Shown here one piece after another: positions 25,867-36,935 of a stretch of DNA of 64,000 nt (position 1 is its first letter; every line of letters starts with the position of its first letter). Position numbers and translations under genes: made by a program. The notes beneath the pieces are model-generated. The model was given only the letters and a program-made list of their open reading frames with translations. It did no database searches and had not been told where the DNA came from. This stretch comes from Artemia franciscana (lineage: Eukaryota; Arthropoda; Branchiopoda; Anostraca; Artemiidae), in NCBI RefSeq assembly GCF_032884065.1, contig NC_088864.1, forward strand, positions 18,108,409 through 18,172,408, given 5' to 3'.

Positions 25867-27258
25867 TCAAACAATTCGTGGTAAGGAACTGTAGTAAGGA
25901 GTGACCCGGCTCAATAGTAACCAAAACTCTAAAAAATGGAATTTTGATATCAATAGTTACATCAAAACAATCGCATTTTAATGCTGATTTTAAATATATA
26001 AGCTTAATCAAGTTTAGTCTTACCCGTCAAAAGTTACGAAAGATTCAGCGTATCAGAAAATTTGCCTTATTTTAGAAAAGGGGAAACAACCCCTAAAAGT
26101 CAAAGAATCGTAACGAAAATCACACAATGATTTTCAGCGTATCAGAGAACCCCATTGTAGAAGTTTCAAGCTTCTATCTACAAAAATGTGGAATTTTGTA
26201 TTTTTTGCCAGAAGGCAGATCACGGTTGGTGTTTATTTGTTTGTTTTTTTTTTGTTTTTTTTTCCCAGGGGTGATCGTATCGACCCAGTAGTCCTAGAAC
26301 CTTGCGAGAGGGCTCATTCTAATGGAAATGAAAAGTCCTAGTGCCCTTTTAAGTGACCAGAAAAATTGGAGGACGCCTAGGCCCCCTCCCACGCTAATTA
26401 TTTTCCCAAAGTCACCAAACCAAAATTCTGAGATAGCCATTTTATTCAGCGTAGTCAAAAAACTTACAACTATGTCTTTGGGGACGACTTACTCCCCCAA
26501 AGTCCCCGTGGGAGGGGCCACAAGTTACAAACTTTGACCAGTGCTTACATATAGTGATGGTTATTTGGAAGTGTACAGACGTTTTCAGGAGATTTTTAGG
26601 CTGTGGGGGGGAGTTGATAAGAGGGGGATATGTTGGGGGAACTTTCCATGGAGGAATTTTTCATGGGGAAAAAAAATTTCATGAAAGAAGCGCAGGATTT
26701 TCCAGCATTATTAAAAAAAAAAACAGTGAAAGAATAAATATGAAAAAGTTTTTCCACAAGTTCTAGTTGCCTTTTAAGTAACCAAAAAATCGGACGGCAA
26801 CTAGGCCTCCTCCGCCACTCCTTTTTCTCAAAATTGTTCGATCAAAACTATGAGAAAGCCATTTCGCCAAAAAAATAAATATGCAAATTTTGGTTTTAAT
26901 TATTCATCTGCGGAGAGCCAAAATCAAAACATGCATTGATTCAAAAATGTTCAAAAATTAAATTTAAAAATACACATTTTTTAACGAAAAGTAAGGAGCG
27001 ACATTAAAACTTAAAAGGAACAGAAATTACTTCGTATGAGAAAGGGGCTGCTTCCTCATCAACGCCCCGCTCTTTACGCTAAAGTTTTTTACTGTTTTAA
27101 AAAGTAGAGTTAAGAGAAAGAGTCAAACTTTAGCATAAAGAGCGGGGCGTTGATGAGTAAGCAGCCCCTTTCACATACGAAGTAGTTTCTGTTTGTTTTA
27201 AGTTTTAATGTCGCTCCTTGCTTTTCGTTAAAAAAATTAGTTTTTTTATTTAATTATT
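25867..27258 (+). repeat. Modular unit lacking B: A joined directly to C, then H
   Basis: A starts ATCAAACAATTCGTGG. Near 26755 the A end runs straight into AGTTCTAGTTGCC of C, so B is deleted. H is 26956-27258. Confidence 0.85.
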
Positions 27259-28394
27259 ATACATAATGAATCAAAGTTTAATGTCAGTTCTGTAATTGCT
27301 GAATCTCTAAGTGTTGAAGGTAATCAGTTGAGCTAGGCGACGAAAAGCTTTCTTTGGCTTTCAGGGTTCAACATCCTAGCTGATTCGTGAAATTTGCATT
27401 TACTCGGCTCAACAACATTCTTGAAAATATCAAAGAAGGTTTTTTTTTTTCACCCAGCCATTTTTTTCCAGAATTGAGGCTAATATTTTCTTAGCAACTG
27501 GAAAACCAATCAAATCCTAAGGCAGTGCTTGAAAATTGTATCTTCTACCCAGCGAATCTAAGTAGCTTATTGCAGCAGTTGTTGTTACTGTACAGCTAAG
27601 TAGTTTGTTGAGCCTCTAATTGTTGTATCTTTAAATTTTAAAGACAATAATGTGAGGTAAGTCAATGAAACTTTCAAAGGCAAATTAGAACAATAAATCT
27701 TAGCTGGTTCCTGAGATTTTTTATTATTGGACTTTCTATTTTCTTTAAAATTTAAAGAAAGTTCATCCGGGAAGTATTTGTTTACCTTGTGAGTTTATCA
27801 GTCACTAAGACAAGTTTTTGTTTTCAGAAATAGGGATTTAGGTCCAATACTTTCACGATTTATTTCTAATGAATTTTTCATTGTTCAATCTTTAAACAAT
27901 GAAGAAGCTGTACCATATTAAAAAGGACTTAACATACAAAATGCCATTAATTAACCGCTGCTGCTCATCGTGGCCCATCAAAAGATTGTAACTACAGTTC
28001 ACGACCTATGTGTGGAATATGGTCCTAACTGGAATATGGTATATTTTAATAGTCACAGCTTCGCCTTTCTCGTTCAGGTTTCTGCATTCCTCGACAAAGA
28101 ATTTGAAAGAGAAAAAAAAATTAATAGAAGTTACTGCTGTCTGGTTTTCGAAGACAAAGTAGGTTGTGGAGTTTAGGTTGCACAATGTCATATTTCGAGT
28201 TCGATTATGATCTTGGGCATCAATCGCTGTATCCCTTTTGTGTTGAAGATTGCGTCTTGTAACTTCAGTAGTCACCGTATCACATCATTCAAAAAATAAT
28301 CAGTGTGTGTATGAAATATATGACTTCTGAAATGTATGTATAAATAAGTTATCCGGGAGGAATTTAATCAAACTATTCTGGATTGTTAAAAATA
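27259..28394. other. Non-coding stretch
   Basis: Nothing recognised. Two overlapping frames of opposite strand at 27970-28275 are open, but neither resembles a known family. Confidence 0.4.
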
Positions 28395-30590
28395 ATACAA
28401 CTCTTGAATATAAATTTAAAGTAATATATGACACAATTTGCATTCTAACTAAAATGAAATTTATTTCAAAAAATATTAAGTCTTTTAATATTAGTAATAA
28501 GTATAACAGATTATGTTTATCTATTAATTTTACTTATAAGCAGATTGAAGATATTAATTTACCAGAAATTTTAAATCAGCGAGAGGTGAAACAGCCCTTC
28601 CTAGTAATTTGAATTATAATGACAGTCCAGTTTTAACTTATAAGTCTTCAAAAACTATTGGGAAAATAAATTTTAATTATAACTTAATACTTAAAAGATT
28701 GGACAGTGATATAAATTGGAATCCTGTTTGTAATTGTAAGCAACTAGGTCCATTTGTAAATCCCACTTAACAACATGTTATAACAGGGGACTTATGGACT
28801 TCGTGGATTAGGAAACCAGTAGCTAACTGTCGTGATTAGCATGAGAGGGATTTTTCAAAGGATTATTGTTTAACCAAAAAGGGATTTTTAGGGATTTTTC
28901 GTCTCTGATTCGGGATTTTTCAGAAAAGAAAGTGGAAACACTGAACTAGGTCCATTTGTAAATCCCACTTAACAACATGTTATAACAGGGGACTTATAAA
29001 TAATAAAACATGAAGATCTTCAATATGAATAAAGGGTCTAAATTCTGTCTTTCCCATCATTTGAAACCATCAAGTATTCTTGGTAGCTGGGAGAGTGATT
29101 TTGATCTATTTAATTGATAAGTGGTGCAAGAAAGAGAATAAAAATAAAGAGGGTTTTCAAAGTTGGAAGAATTTAGTTATTAGTAGAATACGAAATAAAA
29201 TATATGCTAACTTAAAAAACAGTAACATTAAATCATAATTTTATAATGCTAGGATAAAACAAGCAATTGCTAATCAACAGAATGAATTTGTAATTGTACC
29301 GGTTGATAAAGCTAATAACAATTTTGCCATAATTTGTCAGAAGTTGTATTATGATGTCTTAAAAGGGAGTTATGTACGACCAATGTCTATGAAAAGGTGA
29401 AGTTAGAGGATGAAAATTTCATTGAAAAAACAGAAGAAATATTGTTTAAAAAATTTAGTATTAAAATTAATGATAATGATAAAAAGTTCCCTTTTCTATA
29501 TTGGACTGTAAAATTTCATAAGAATCCCCCTAAACCACAGCTTATTGCTGGAGCAGCTAGATATCCAACTCAAATTGCTGCTACTGATCTCTCTTTAATT
29601 TTAAGGGAAGTCATAAATAAATTTAAAACCTATAGTTTTGGTATTAAAAAAATTCGAACTTTAATCCATACTGGAGTGTTAATAATTTCACTGCAGGTGA
29701 CAGACTCTTTAAAAATGGTTTCGGCTAAAAGAATTGAGTCTTTTGATTTTGCGAAAATGTATACTAATCTATCACTTAACGTAGTCTTAGAAAATTTAAA
29801 AACGATTTTTAAGAAATCGTTCCTCTTATCTAGTAAGAGACTCTTAAAAATAGACAAATAATAGAAAAGCCAGATGGATAAACTGCTTTAACACTACAAT
29901 TAGTTTTAGATGTTTTTTGATATGATTTTAGATTTTTTGATATGATGTTTTTGAGATATTATTTTTGACTTATTAGAATTTGCTTTATATAATACTTATA
30001 TGAGATTTAATGGTAATTTATATTGGAAAATTGTGGGAATTCCCATAGGGGGGAATGCTAGCCCATTTATAGCTGACTTTATTTTTAAGTCAACTAGAAT
30101 GTAGATTTATAATAAATAAGAATAATCCAAATAATTTAATCATGCTTCGTCAAATAATAAAAGATATTTAGATGATATTATGGTTAAAATTGTAAGGAAT
30201 TTATTGATATTTCTAAAAATATTTATCCATCAGAGCTAACCCTTGAGCCTAGTCATGGCACAGGTCAAGAAGATCATTTTTTAGATTTGAATATTAATAT
30301 TTCCGATAATAATAAATTAGGCTTCACGATGTATAATAAAACTGATGATTTTCATTTTGAAGTGATTAATTTTCCGTTCCCTGAAGGTAACATACACTCA
30401 AATATCACATATTCAGCATTTTGCTCACAATTACTTAGATATACAAGTATTTGTAGTAGTTATATTGATTTTAAAAATAGATGTAAAATTTTAAGCCAAA
30501 AATTATTTTAAACGGTTTTTCTGTAAATAAATTAACTCAGCAATTTAAAAAATTAAGTTTTTATTAAAATGAAGTTTTAAGTAAATACCA
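28395..30590 (+). mobile_element. Decayed Penelope-like retroelement, reverse transcriptase region
   Basis: Fragments in several frames line up as one reverse transcriptase. In order they are: KGSKFCLSHHLKPS (about 29033); FVIVPVDKANNNFAIICQK (about 29287); the longest open piece, 29397-29861, with FPFLYWTVKFHKNPPKPQ and FDFAKMYTNLSLNVV; YWKIVGIPIGGNASPFIAD (about 30020); the catalytic YLDDI (about 30168); and DHFLDLNINIS followed by DDFHFEVINFPFPEGNIHSN. The order (fingers, LY[WT]xxKxHK, FD[FS]xxxYTN, GIPIGxNxxP, YxDD, FLDL) matches Penelope-like elements. Frameshifts and stops show it is dead. I saw no convincing GIY-YIG endonuclease downstream. A related non-LTR class cannot be excluded without a search. 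Confidence 0.7.
28742..28997 (+). repeat. 54 bp direct duplication bracketing a 148 bp insert within the Penelope-like relic
   Basis: The same 54 bp (starting AACTAGGTCCATTTG and ending GGGGACTTAT) occurs at 28742-28795 and 28944-28997, apparently without a difference. The 148 bp between them have no counterpart in the reverse transcriptase frame. The frame resumes after the second copy. Confidence 0.85.
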
Positions 30591-30962
30591 AAAGAATTAT
30601 CTTAAAATACCTGGCGAAATTTTTTGATGATTTGCTTTCCTTGTTATTAAGAATTGCGAGTCCATGACCTGTGACTTTGGATTTCGGGTGGATTTTGCAT
30701 ATGTTATTCTCTCAGAAGGTCTTAATTTGCATTCTTTTCTTTGAATTTTATTTAGGTTACATTTTCTTTTTTTGAGAAGATTTGATAATAGTGTAAAATG
30801 GTAAGAAATGTTCTGTATTAATAAACATGGTGGATAGGTATGATCATACCTAGCACCTAGCACAATACCAAGATACCTAGCACGGGGATACCGTAGGGAA
30901 TCTATGGTAGGCACACCACTTGCCTGGGTGGGGAATTTAAAGTGCCGAAACCCTACATGCAA

Positions 30963-31320
30963 ATGTGTATTCTCCTGATGAGCCCTTGTGTTGCGTTGTT
31001 GCCTCTGAATTATTTGTCTTTACTGTTTTTAATATTTGGTATATGCCGACTGATATTTACTTACGTCACGGCTGCCTGTCCATGGATTTTTATTTACAGT
31101 TGATTGTGTATGGTTATGCTGTTTGACCTATGTAATTGGATGGATGAGCAGGATTAAGGCCTCATTCAAGTACTGATCTATATTAATTGCTAAACTAGGA
31201 AAACAGTCTTCCTTTCTCCTTCTGTCTTTTTTTGTTTATATGGTTAATTTTTTTTATGCTGTGTGTTTATTTTTGTGTTTGTGCTGTTGCATTGGTGATT
31301 TCTTTTTTCATTATATACGC
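30963..31320 (+). mobile_element. Probable 3' flank of the Penelope-like relic, sharing a segment with the 23 kb fold-back
   Basis: A CTGATGA heptamer at about 30975 is followed by GC-richer DNA unlike the surroundings. At 31270-31305 the sequence GTGTTTGTGCTGTTGCA.TGG continues TGATTTCT. It matches the complement of the 23101-23159 loop of the fold-back insertion with only isolated differences. The position directly downstream of the reverse transcriptase suggests it belongs to the same element. The short open frame 31232-31516 here is not a gene. Confidence 0.4.
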
Positions 31321-32053
31321 TACTTATTGGCACAGTTTGTTTATCTATCCGAAACTCGATCAAATCAAGCTTAAGACAGATCCAAAGGTACTTTATGGTA
31401 GTATTATATCAAGGCTCCTCAAGATGAATGAAATATTAGATAGTTTCGTAACTTCCTGTTTTTCCATAAACTTCATGCCTGGGAAACGACCTGGAAAAGT
31501 AAAAAATCTAATATAATAAATTTTCAAAACACAACAGTTTTGACGTGACTGCATCGAATTGGGGTAAAGTTTGGCATGCTTACTCAGTTTTCTATGCTTA
31601 GTCCAAAAACTCCTTTTTTGTAAATAAATTAGATTAAATACGAGGTCAATCAAAAAACAAAATAAAAAAATAACCAACAGAAAACACTTGCTTTAACCTT
31701 TCGCCAGTTCGGAGTATATCAACGCCTTAAACAAACAACAGAAAAAATTCAGAAAAAAATAAAATAAAAATGAGATTATCGATATATTCTTAGTGATCAA
31801 CATGTCAGTATTTGCCTTAGAAACTTCACTCACCAGCTACTGGAGTATTTTGACTACGAAGGTGGATTTTTAATATTTTACTTCAACTCATTCATACAAA
31901 AAAATATACATTTGTGTAAACTAAACAGTTATTTATCTCATGAAGTTTGGCTTGTCACAGGTGTCTTTATCGCTACTCAGCGTGCTGTCGTCTACCAAGC
32001 TTTGCTTCTAGAGAAACTACAATTTAGAGGATCGTAAAGCCTAAATATATATA
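31321..32053. other. Non-coding stretch downstream of the muscle-protein gene
   Basis: No gene or repeat module seen between the Penelope-like flank and the putative polyadenylation signal. Confidence 0.45.
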
Positions 32054-32059
32054 TTTATT
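32054..32059 (-). terminator. Candidate polyadenylation signal of the muscle protein 20 gene
   Basis: AATAAA on the minus strand lies 88 nt downstream of the TAA stop at 32147, in a T/A-rich 3' flank. The spacing is normal for a short 3' UTR. In such AT-rich DNA the hexamer also occurs by chance, so the position is the only support. Confidence 0.5.
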
Positions 32060-32146
32060 TCATAATTTCGCTGTACAAAATATTAGTAAAATAACAAAAA
32101 AACTGCACTCTTAAGCAGGAATTGTTTAAAAAACAAGCTCAAAGAC

Positions 32147-32338
32147 TTATTTTCCTAGAAGAATTTTTCTGGTTGCTCCTATATTCTGTCCAGCCTGCGA
32201 TGCGCCCTTGTTAGTGCCGGCCTGGAGACCAATCATGCCTTCGCCTGCTCGAAGCTGTTCTTCAGTCCATTCACGCTTGTTCTCTTCAGCTGGTTTTGGT
32301 CCTAGATATGGTCCTGTCCACTCGGGATGTTTGTAAGT
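32147..32338 (-). CDS. Mp20: Muscle protein 20 / transgelin-like gene, last coding exon with calponin repeat
   Basis: This 192 bp terminal exon encodes 63 residues and a TAA stop. It starts TYKHPEWTGPYLGPKPAEEN, continues through REWTEEQLRAGEG, and contains the calponin family repeat IGLQAGTNKGASQAGQ followed by NIGATRKILLGK. The single calponin repeat with an -ILLGK terminus is typical of arthropod muscle protein 20 and distinguishes it from vertebrate calponins with three repeats. The acceptor is ttctttgcag (up to 32339). The four visible exons give 174 residues, about 10-14 short of the usual ~184-188, which fits one missing N-terminal exon. The intron back to 42951 is about 10.6 kb. An AATAAA lies 88 nt past the stop. 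Confidence 0.95.
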   Translation of the reverse strand, partial: TYKHPEWTGPYLGPKPAEENKREWTEEQLRAGEGMIGLQAGTNKGASQAGQNIGATRKILLGK

Positions 32339-34200
32339 CTGCAAAGAAATGTTCGGAAAATGAACGAGAGTTGAAGTACCACGGACATTGAAAATAAATC
32401 TGATCGTTTGAATTGTCTATGGGGAAATTTACACAACTAAAACTTAATAATAAAAACTTAAAAACTTAAAAACTTAAAACTTACACAACTTAAAAATGAG
32501 AAACATTCGATACTAAATAATGGGCGAAAAAAGAAAAATGGGCGAAAGATAAGCTGAAAACATGTGGTGTCAATCAGCTTTAGTAGTTGTAATTCAATGT
32601 GGTAACTCTGTAATCTATAATAGTTTATAATTCCAAGAATTTATTCTTTATAATCCATATGTTATAGCAGACAGTGAGTCAAAATATCTTTGTTTAAAGT
32701 CAAAAGCATGTTTTTTAGGTGTTTATAACTTGTAGGACCTCCCAAGGATTACAAGAATACAGAGAATTAGCAATATTACCGAAAAGATCTGAAAGCAAAC
32801 TTTTAAAAAGACAGAATGTACTATTTCTGCCTTAAAGTCAGGGATATACGGTGTCTAAAAAGTTAGTTTTTTTGGGCGAAATGGAACTTTTCTTATCGAT
32901 AATAGTACAGGTTTGAACAGAATACTTTAATTCTGACTGAAGCCTCGTTTTCATTTATAGTTTTAGAGACAAAGCAGAAAAAAATCAACTAAAAAGCGGA
33001 AGAAAGTTAGTTTCGGTCGAAAAACCATTTCTGTTTTTTTTTTTTTATTTCTTTGGCTTGCTGTCTTTATCTTGTCAAATGAAAACAGGGCTTTAAACTC
33101 TGACTGCAACCAACACTTTTTTTCAGCTTAGATTCTGTTATTGCGCTTAAAGCTTATCAGCTTAGATTTGTTAATTTTTGAACAATCTTCTTCAGAAGAA
33201 AATTATTCCTGAATAAAGAGATAGTGTATACCATATTTTTGTTGCTTAAACTTTTGTTTATTTGTCTTCATTAAAATTCTAGTTGCAGTAACGAAATTTT
33301 ATTTATTATGTTTGCACTTATTGATATTGGGAGTTTATTGCTTGTGAATAATATCTTTAATTCCATAACTGGACATCTTTAAGTATGTCTATTTGTTCAT
33401 CAATAGTAAACAGTAATTTAATAAAAAAGGTTCAATATTTTAGCCGGGAGAGATTTATTTTCTAATGAGAGCCAAAAAGTTTACTCCATTTCAATATCGT
33501 ATTTATGAACTAAGTGGTTATGAAATACAAGAAAAAAAAAAAAAAAAAAAACGAGCAATCTGTTCTTATCCCATATATGGGACTTTCTGATTTCTATACT
33601 AATGTACTCAATTGCCTTGTATTTCCGCACTACTTAATATATCCTTTGTGCCCAATTGCCACTGACATTCAAGTAAGACCTATTAGACATTGATTGTTGG
33701 TGGAGTTCCATTAACAGGTGAACAAGGCCTGCCCACTACCAATACACCAGGTAGCAAGCGCAACGCGTGGTGAAAGGTAACCATACAGGGTGAGAAGTGT
33801 TTAGCTTGGCAAAAGTATGCCACACGTGGTGAAATAAGTGACACCCGTATATGTGCACCGAGTGGAAGAAAGTCGACAACCCTTACCTGGAGAAAACTGT
33901 AAAATAGGGAAGAAGCATGATGTCTCAGATTGACGTATCTACACTTAAAGAAATATATGATGTAATTTTTTATTGGATACTCACAGAAGACTTTGCAGTG
34001 GGGAGGGGGGGTGAAAAGTCTTTTATATGCCATAAAAGTGTAATAAATTTAAGAATACCAATAGGCTACTGTAAAACTTTTCCTGGTTTGCATGTTTTTG
34101 CCATCAAATGGAGGAATTACAAATGTCTGTTTCAAATTCCCTTCTTTCCCCTATTACTCTTTACAGGCACCCACAATGCATTACTTTTTTTTGCATACTG
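32339..34200. other. Intron sequence of the muscle-protein gene
   Basis: Mostly unique AT-rich DNA. At 33530-33552 there is an A run. At 33683-34033 a moderately GC-rich block is open on the minus strand for 116 codons but resembles nothing I know. Confidence 0.45.
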
Positions 34201-34690
34201 ACCCATGGTCTGCGTTGCACACTTTCCGATCCCCTTCGATGCCTTCGATCGGGAGCGCAAAGCATGGTTAGGGGCAAATCATCCGACGGTTTTTCATCAG
34301 CCTTAGTAAAAATTAAATCCAATTGCTTAAAACTCGTTTGATTGTGCTAGCGTACTAACATCATCAACATGTGATGTTTTTTTTTTTGGGGGGGATCTCC
34401 TGATTCGATGCCTTCGATCGGGAGCGCAAAGCATGGCTAGGGGCAAATCATCCGACGTTTTTTCATTAGCCTTAGTAAAAATTAAGCTCAATAGCTTAAA
34501 ACTCGTTTGATTGTGCTAACGTACTAACATTATCAACATTTAATGTTTCTTTCGGGGGGGGGGGCTTACAAAAAACTTCAGAAAACGCATAAAACATTTG
34601 TTTATATTCATTTTTACTATGTTTTTACGTACTTAAAACTCGTTTGATTGTGCTAGCGTACTAACATCATCAACATGTAATGATGCCCTT
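34201..34690 (+). repeat. 169 bp tandem repeat, two and a partial third copy
   Basis: TTCGATGCCTTCGATCGGGA followed by GCGCAAAGCATGG starts at 34235 and 34404 (period 169). TTAAAACTCGTTTGATTGTG recurs at 34327, 34496 and 34633, so the third copy is only the end of the unit. A related G-run plus ACAAAAAACTTCAGAAAACG segment is also seen near 38350. Confidence 0.9.
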
Positions 34691-34724
34691 AATTAAAGAA
34701 GAGGCTACTCGACATACCAAGGAT

Positions 34725-34800
34725 AATATCAAAATAACTTATGTGGACTTTGAAAAGGCTCTTTGGAATATTGCGACCTTGATCTTCCTTTGTATAGATA
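34725..34800 (+). mobile_element. Possible LINE reverse transcriptase fragment
   Basis: The frame ITYVDFEKALWNIATL resembles the conserved YVDFEKAFDSVDR motif of non-LTR reverse transcriptases. Only this short block is recognisable and no flanking domain is visible. Confidence 0.35.
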
Positions 34801-36523
34801 CTAATAGCCATAAGTTAAATTGTTAATACTTTTAATATCCATTTATTAATCACGATCTAGTGTCAAAGTGAATAATGTTCTCTTCTGGGTTCAGCCATTT
34901 ATCAATTTTAATTAACTGTTGTAACTGCGTTTTAAAACAATCGATGTAAAAATCAGTAGAATTTCATATAAAGGTAGGAAATATTATGAGAATTCCACCT
35001 AAAACTATCTGAAAAATATGCAAATTTAGACAAAAATTCAACCATGAATTATTGTTTAGCGATATTTTTATAGTTCTAATGCATAAAGATAAAAATTCCA
35101 CTTTCTTTCTGTTTTTGTGTGGGAATTGCTCGTTAATTTGGAAAGGTTGAGAAGAATTATGGTAGTCAATGCTATTGAAAGTTACAGCATAGTTTCCAGA
35201 GTAGAACGATCCCTGATCTAATTTAACCAGATCGTTCGGGGCTGAAACAATGATTTTCAAAAATAGAGAAATAAGTCGAAATTATAATCCTAAGCTCCTA
35301 TTGTCATGTTAATTTTTCGCCTGGTTAGATTTTTTATCTTTTAATTGCAGCCTAACAGCCCAAACCAAACGAAAAAAACTTAAAACTGTAAACTGGTATT
35401 TGCTTTAGAAAGAAAAATCACCAATGTCATCTAAAATTTGGTGATTTATTCTTTTTAGCTTCCACTAAACTATCGGTCTTGTCTTTCAGGGTTTTGTCTT
35501 GTCTTTGGTCTTGTCTTTCAGCTCTTGTCTTTCAAATAACTTGTCTTTCAGGCAATTTAAAATGTAAGCAAGAGCAATGAAAGTGAAGTTTAAGGTCAAT
35601 TAGCTTACTTTACCTACTGAGATATAAATAACGTTTTTTGAAAATACAGATTAACCAAGGCCGTACCCAGGAGGAGAGGATCAGTAGTTTGAACACCCCA
35701 CCTCAAAAATTTTGTTCGACTGGCAAGAAACGTAACAAAAATGCATATAAACAAATTTTGATGGGTTTTTAAAACTTTTCCAACTCCCTCCCTACCAAAA
35801 AACCTCTCTGAACAAAAATCGTTTACACGACCTTGAGATTAACTTTCATCTTCAGATAGATTTCAGCTTTAATCCTATACATTTAAGATTAATCATATTA
35901 ATTGCCAAGTTTTCTTTGAGATTTACTACTTTTTGTATCGAAGTCGTCAGAAATGTATGACGCCTCGCTCAGTGTGTGGCTCTAGAAGTTTTAACTTTGT
36001 ATTATCCCAGGTTATTCCCAAGATATCGAAGATAATGTGAGATAACCTTTCTATCCTTGGAGGTCTAGTTTTTATAAGTTACCGACTCTCTGTGGCTAAA
36101 ATCCCGACTTGACCTACCAAGACTGTTTTAAACCATTTATTCCATCCAAGCAGTGACGGTTCTAGACCTAGGCAGGGGGGAAGCTGCCCTCCCCCAGATT
36201 TTCAGACATCTGAATTTTATTTCATTTTTTTAATAGCCTCCCCCTCAAGATTATGAGGTCAATAACTGCTACTGCGCCCGAGATGAGAAAGTACAATATT
36301 TCTAGAATATACTTCCTGTCAATAAATTTGCTGTTTCCAAGCAAGAGAAAATTTGAGATAAAGCTATTAGACCACCCATGATCATGTAATTGTGTTGAGA
36401 GTAAATATATAAAATACGTGATCGCTTTTATTCTTAAACAAACCAAACGAGGAAAAACAGCGGGGACTCATTAGAATCCTGGAAAGAAGGAACAACTGTG
36501 TAGTGTTTCGTGGAGTTTTACTG
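34801..36523. other. Intron sequence with possible DNA-transposon termini
   Basis: No gene seen. AGGCCGTACCCAGGAGG near 35660 and CAGTGACGGTTCTAGACC near 36152 resemble the terminal sequences of short non-autonomous DNA elements. No transposase was found. The short tandem TTGTCTTTCAG run lies at about 35480-35550. Confidence 0.35.
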
Positions 36524-36935
36524 TGATTAAATAAAAGAAAAAAAATTCAACTGAAAGTAAGGAGCGACATTAAACTTAAAACGAAAAGAAATTATTCCTT
36601 ATACGAAAGGGACTGTCCCCTCCTCAACGTCACACTCTTTACGCTAAAATTGACTCTTTGTCACAGTTCTACGTTTTAACACAATAAAAAACATTAGCGT
36701 AAAGAGCGGGAAGTTGAGGAGGGAACAGCCCCTTTCAAATACGGAATAATTTCTGTTCGTTTTAAGTTTTAATGTCACTCCTTACTTTCAGTTAAAAAAA
36801 CTTGTTTTTTTATTTAATTTCTGAATTTTTTTGAATTAATGTATGTTTTGATTTTGGCTCACCGCACATGAATAATTAAAACAAAATTTGCATATTATTT
36901 TTTTTTGGCGAAATGGCTTTCTCATAGTTTAGATA
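36524..36935 (-). repeat. Modular unit fragment: H plus part of C
   Basis: H is 36524-36822, with a CCCCTCCTCAACG stem. Part of C follows (GTATGTTTTGATTTTGGCTC) and breaks off at about 36935. Confidence 0.85.

Noticed and set aside
30597-30962. 121-codon minus-strand frame after the reverse transcriptase
   Set aside because: It runs antisense to the probable 3' region of the Penelope-like element and has no recognisable domain.
31232-31516. 94-codon hydrophobic plus-strand frame
   Set aside because: It overlaps the non-coding segment shared with the loop of the 23 kb fold-back and is Phe/Cys-rich as expected from T-rich DNA.
33683-34033. 116-codon minus-strand frame in a muscle-gene intron
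   Set aside because: Composition is more balanced than most, but I see no motif, acceptor or homologue. It may be transposon-derived; not enough to call a gene.
34964-35260. 98-codon minus-strand frame (VKLDQGSFYSGNYAV)
   Set aside because: It begins at TTG, not ATG, and is closed by stops a short way upstream. No splice acceptor and no family resemblance.
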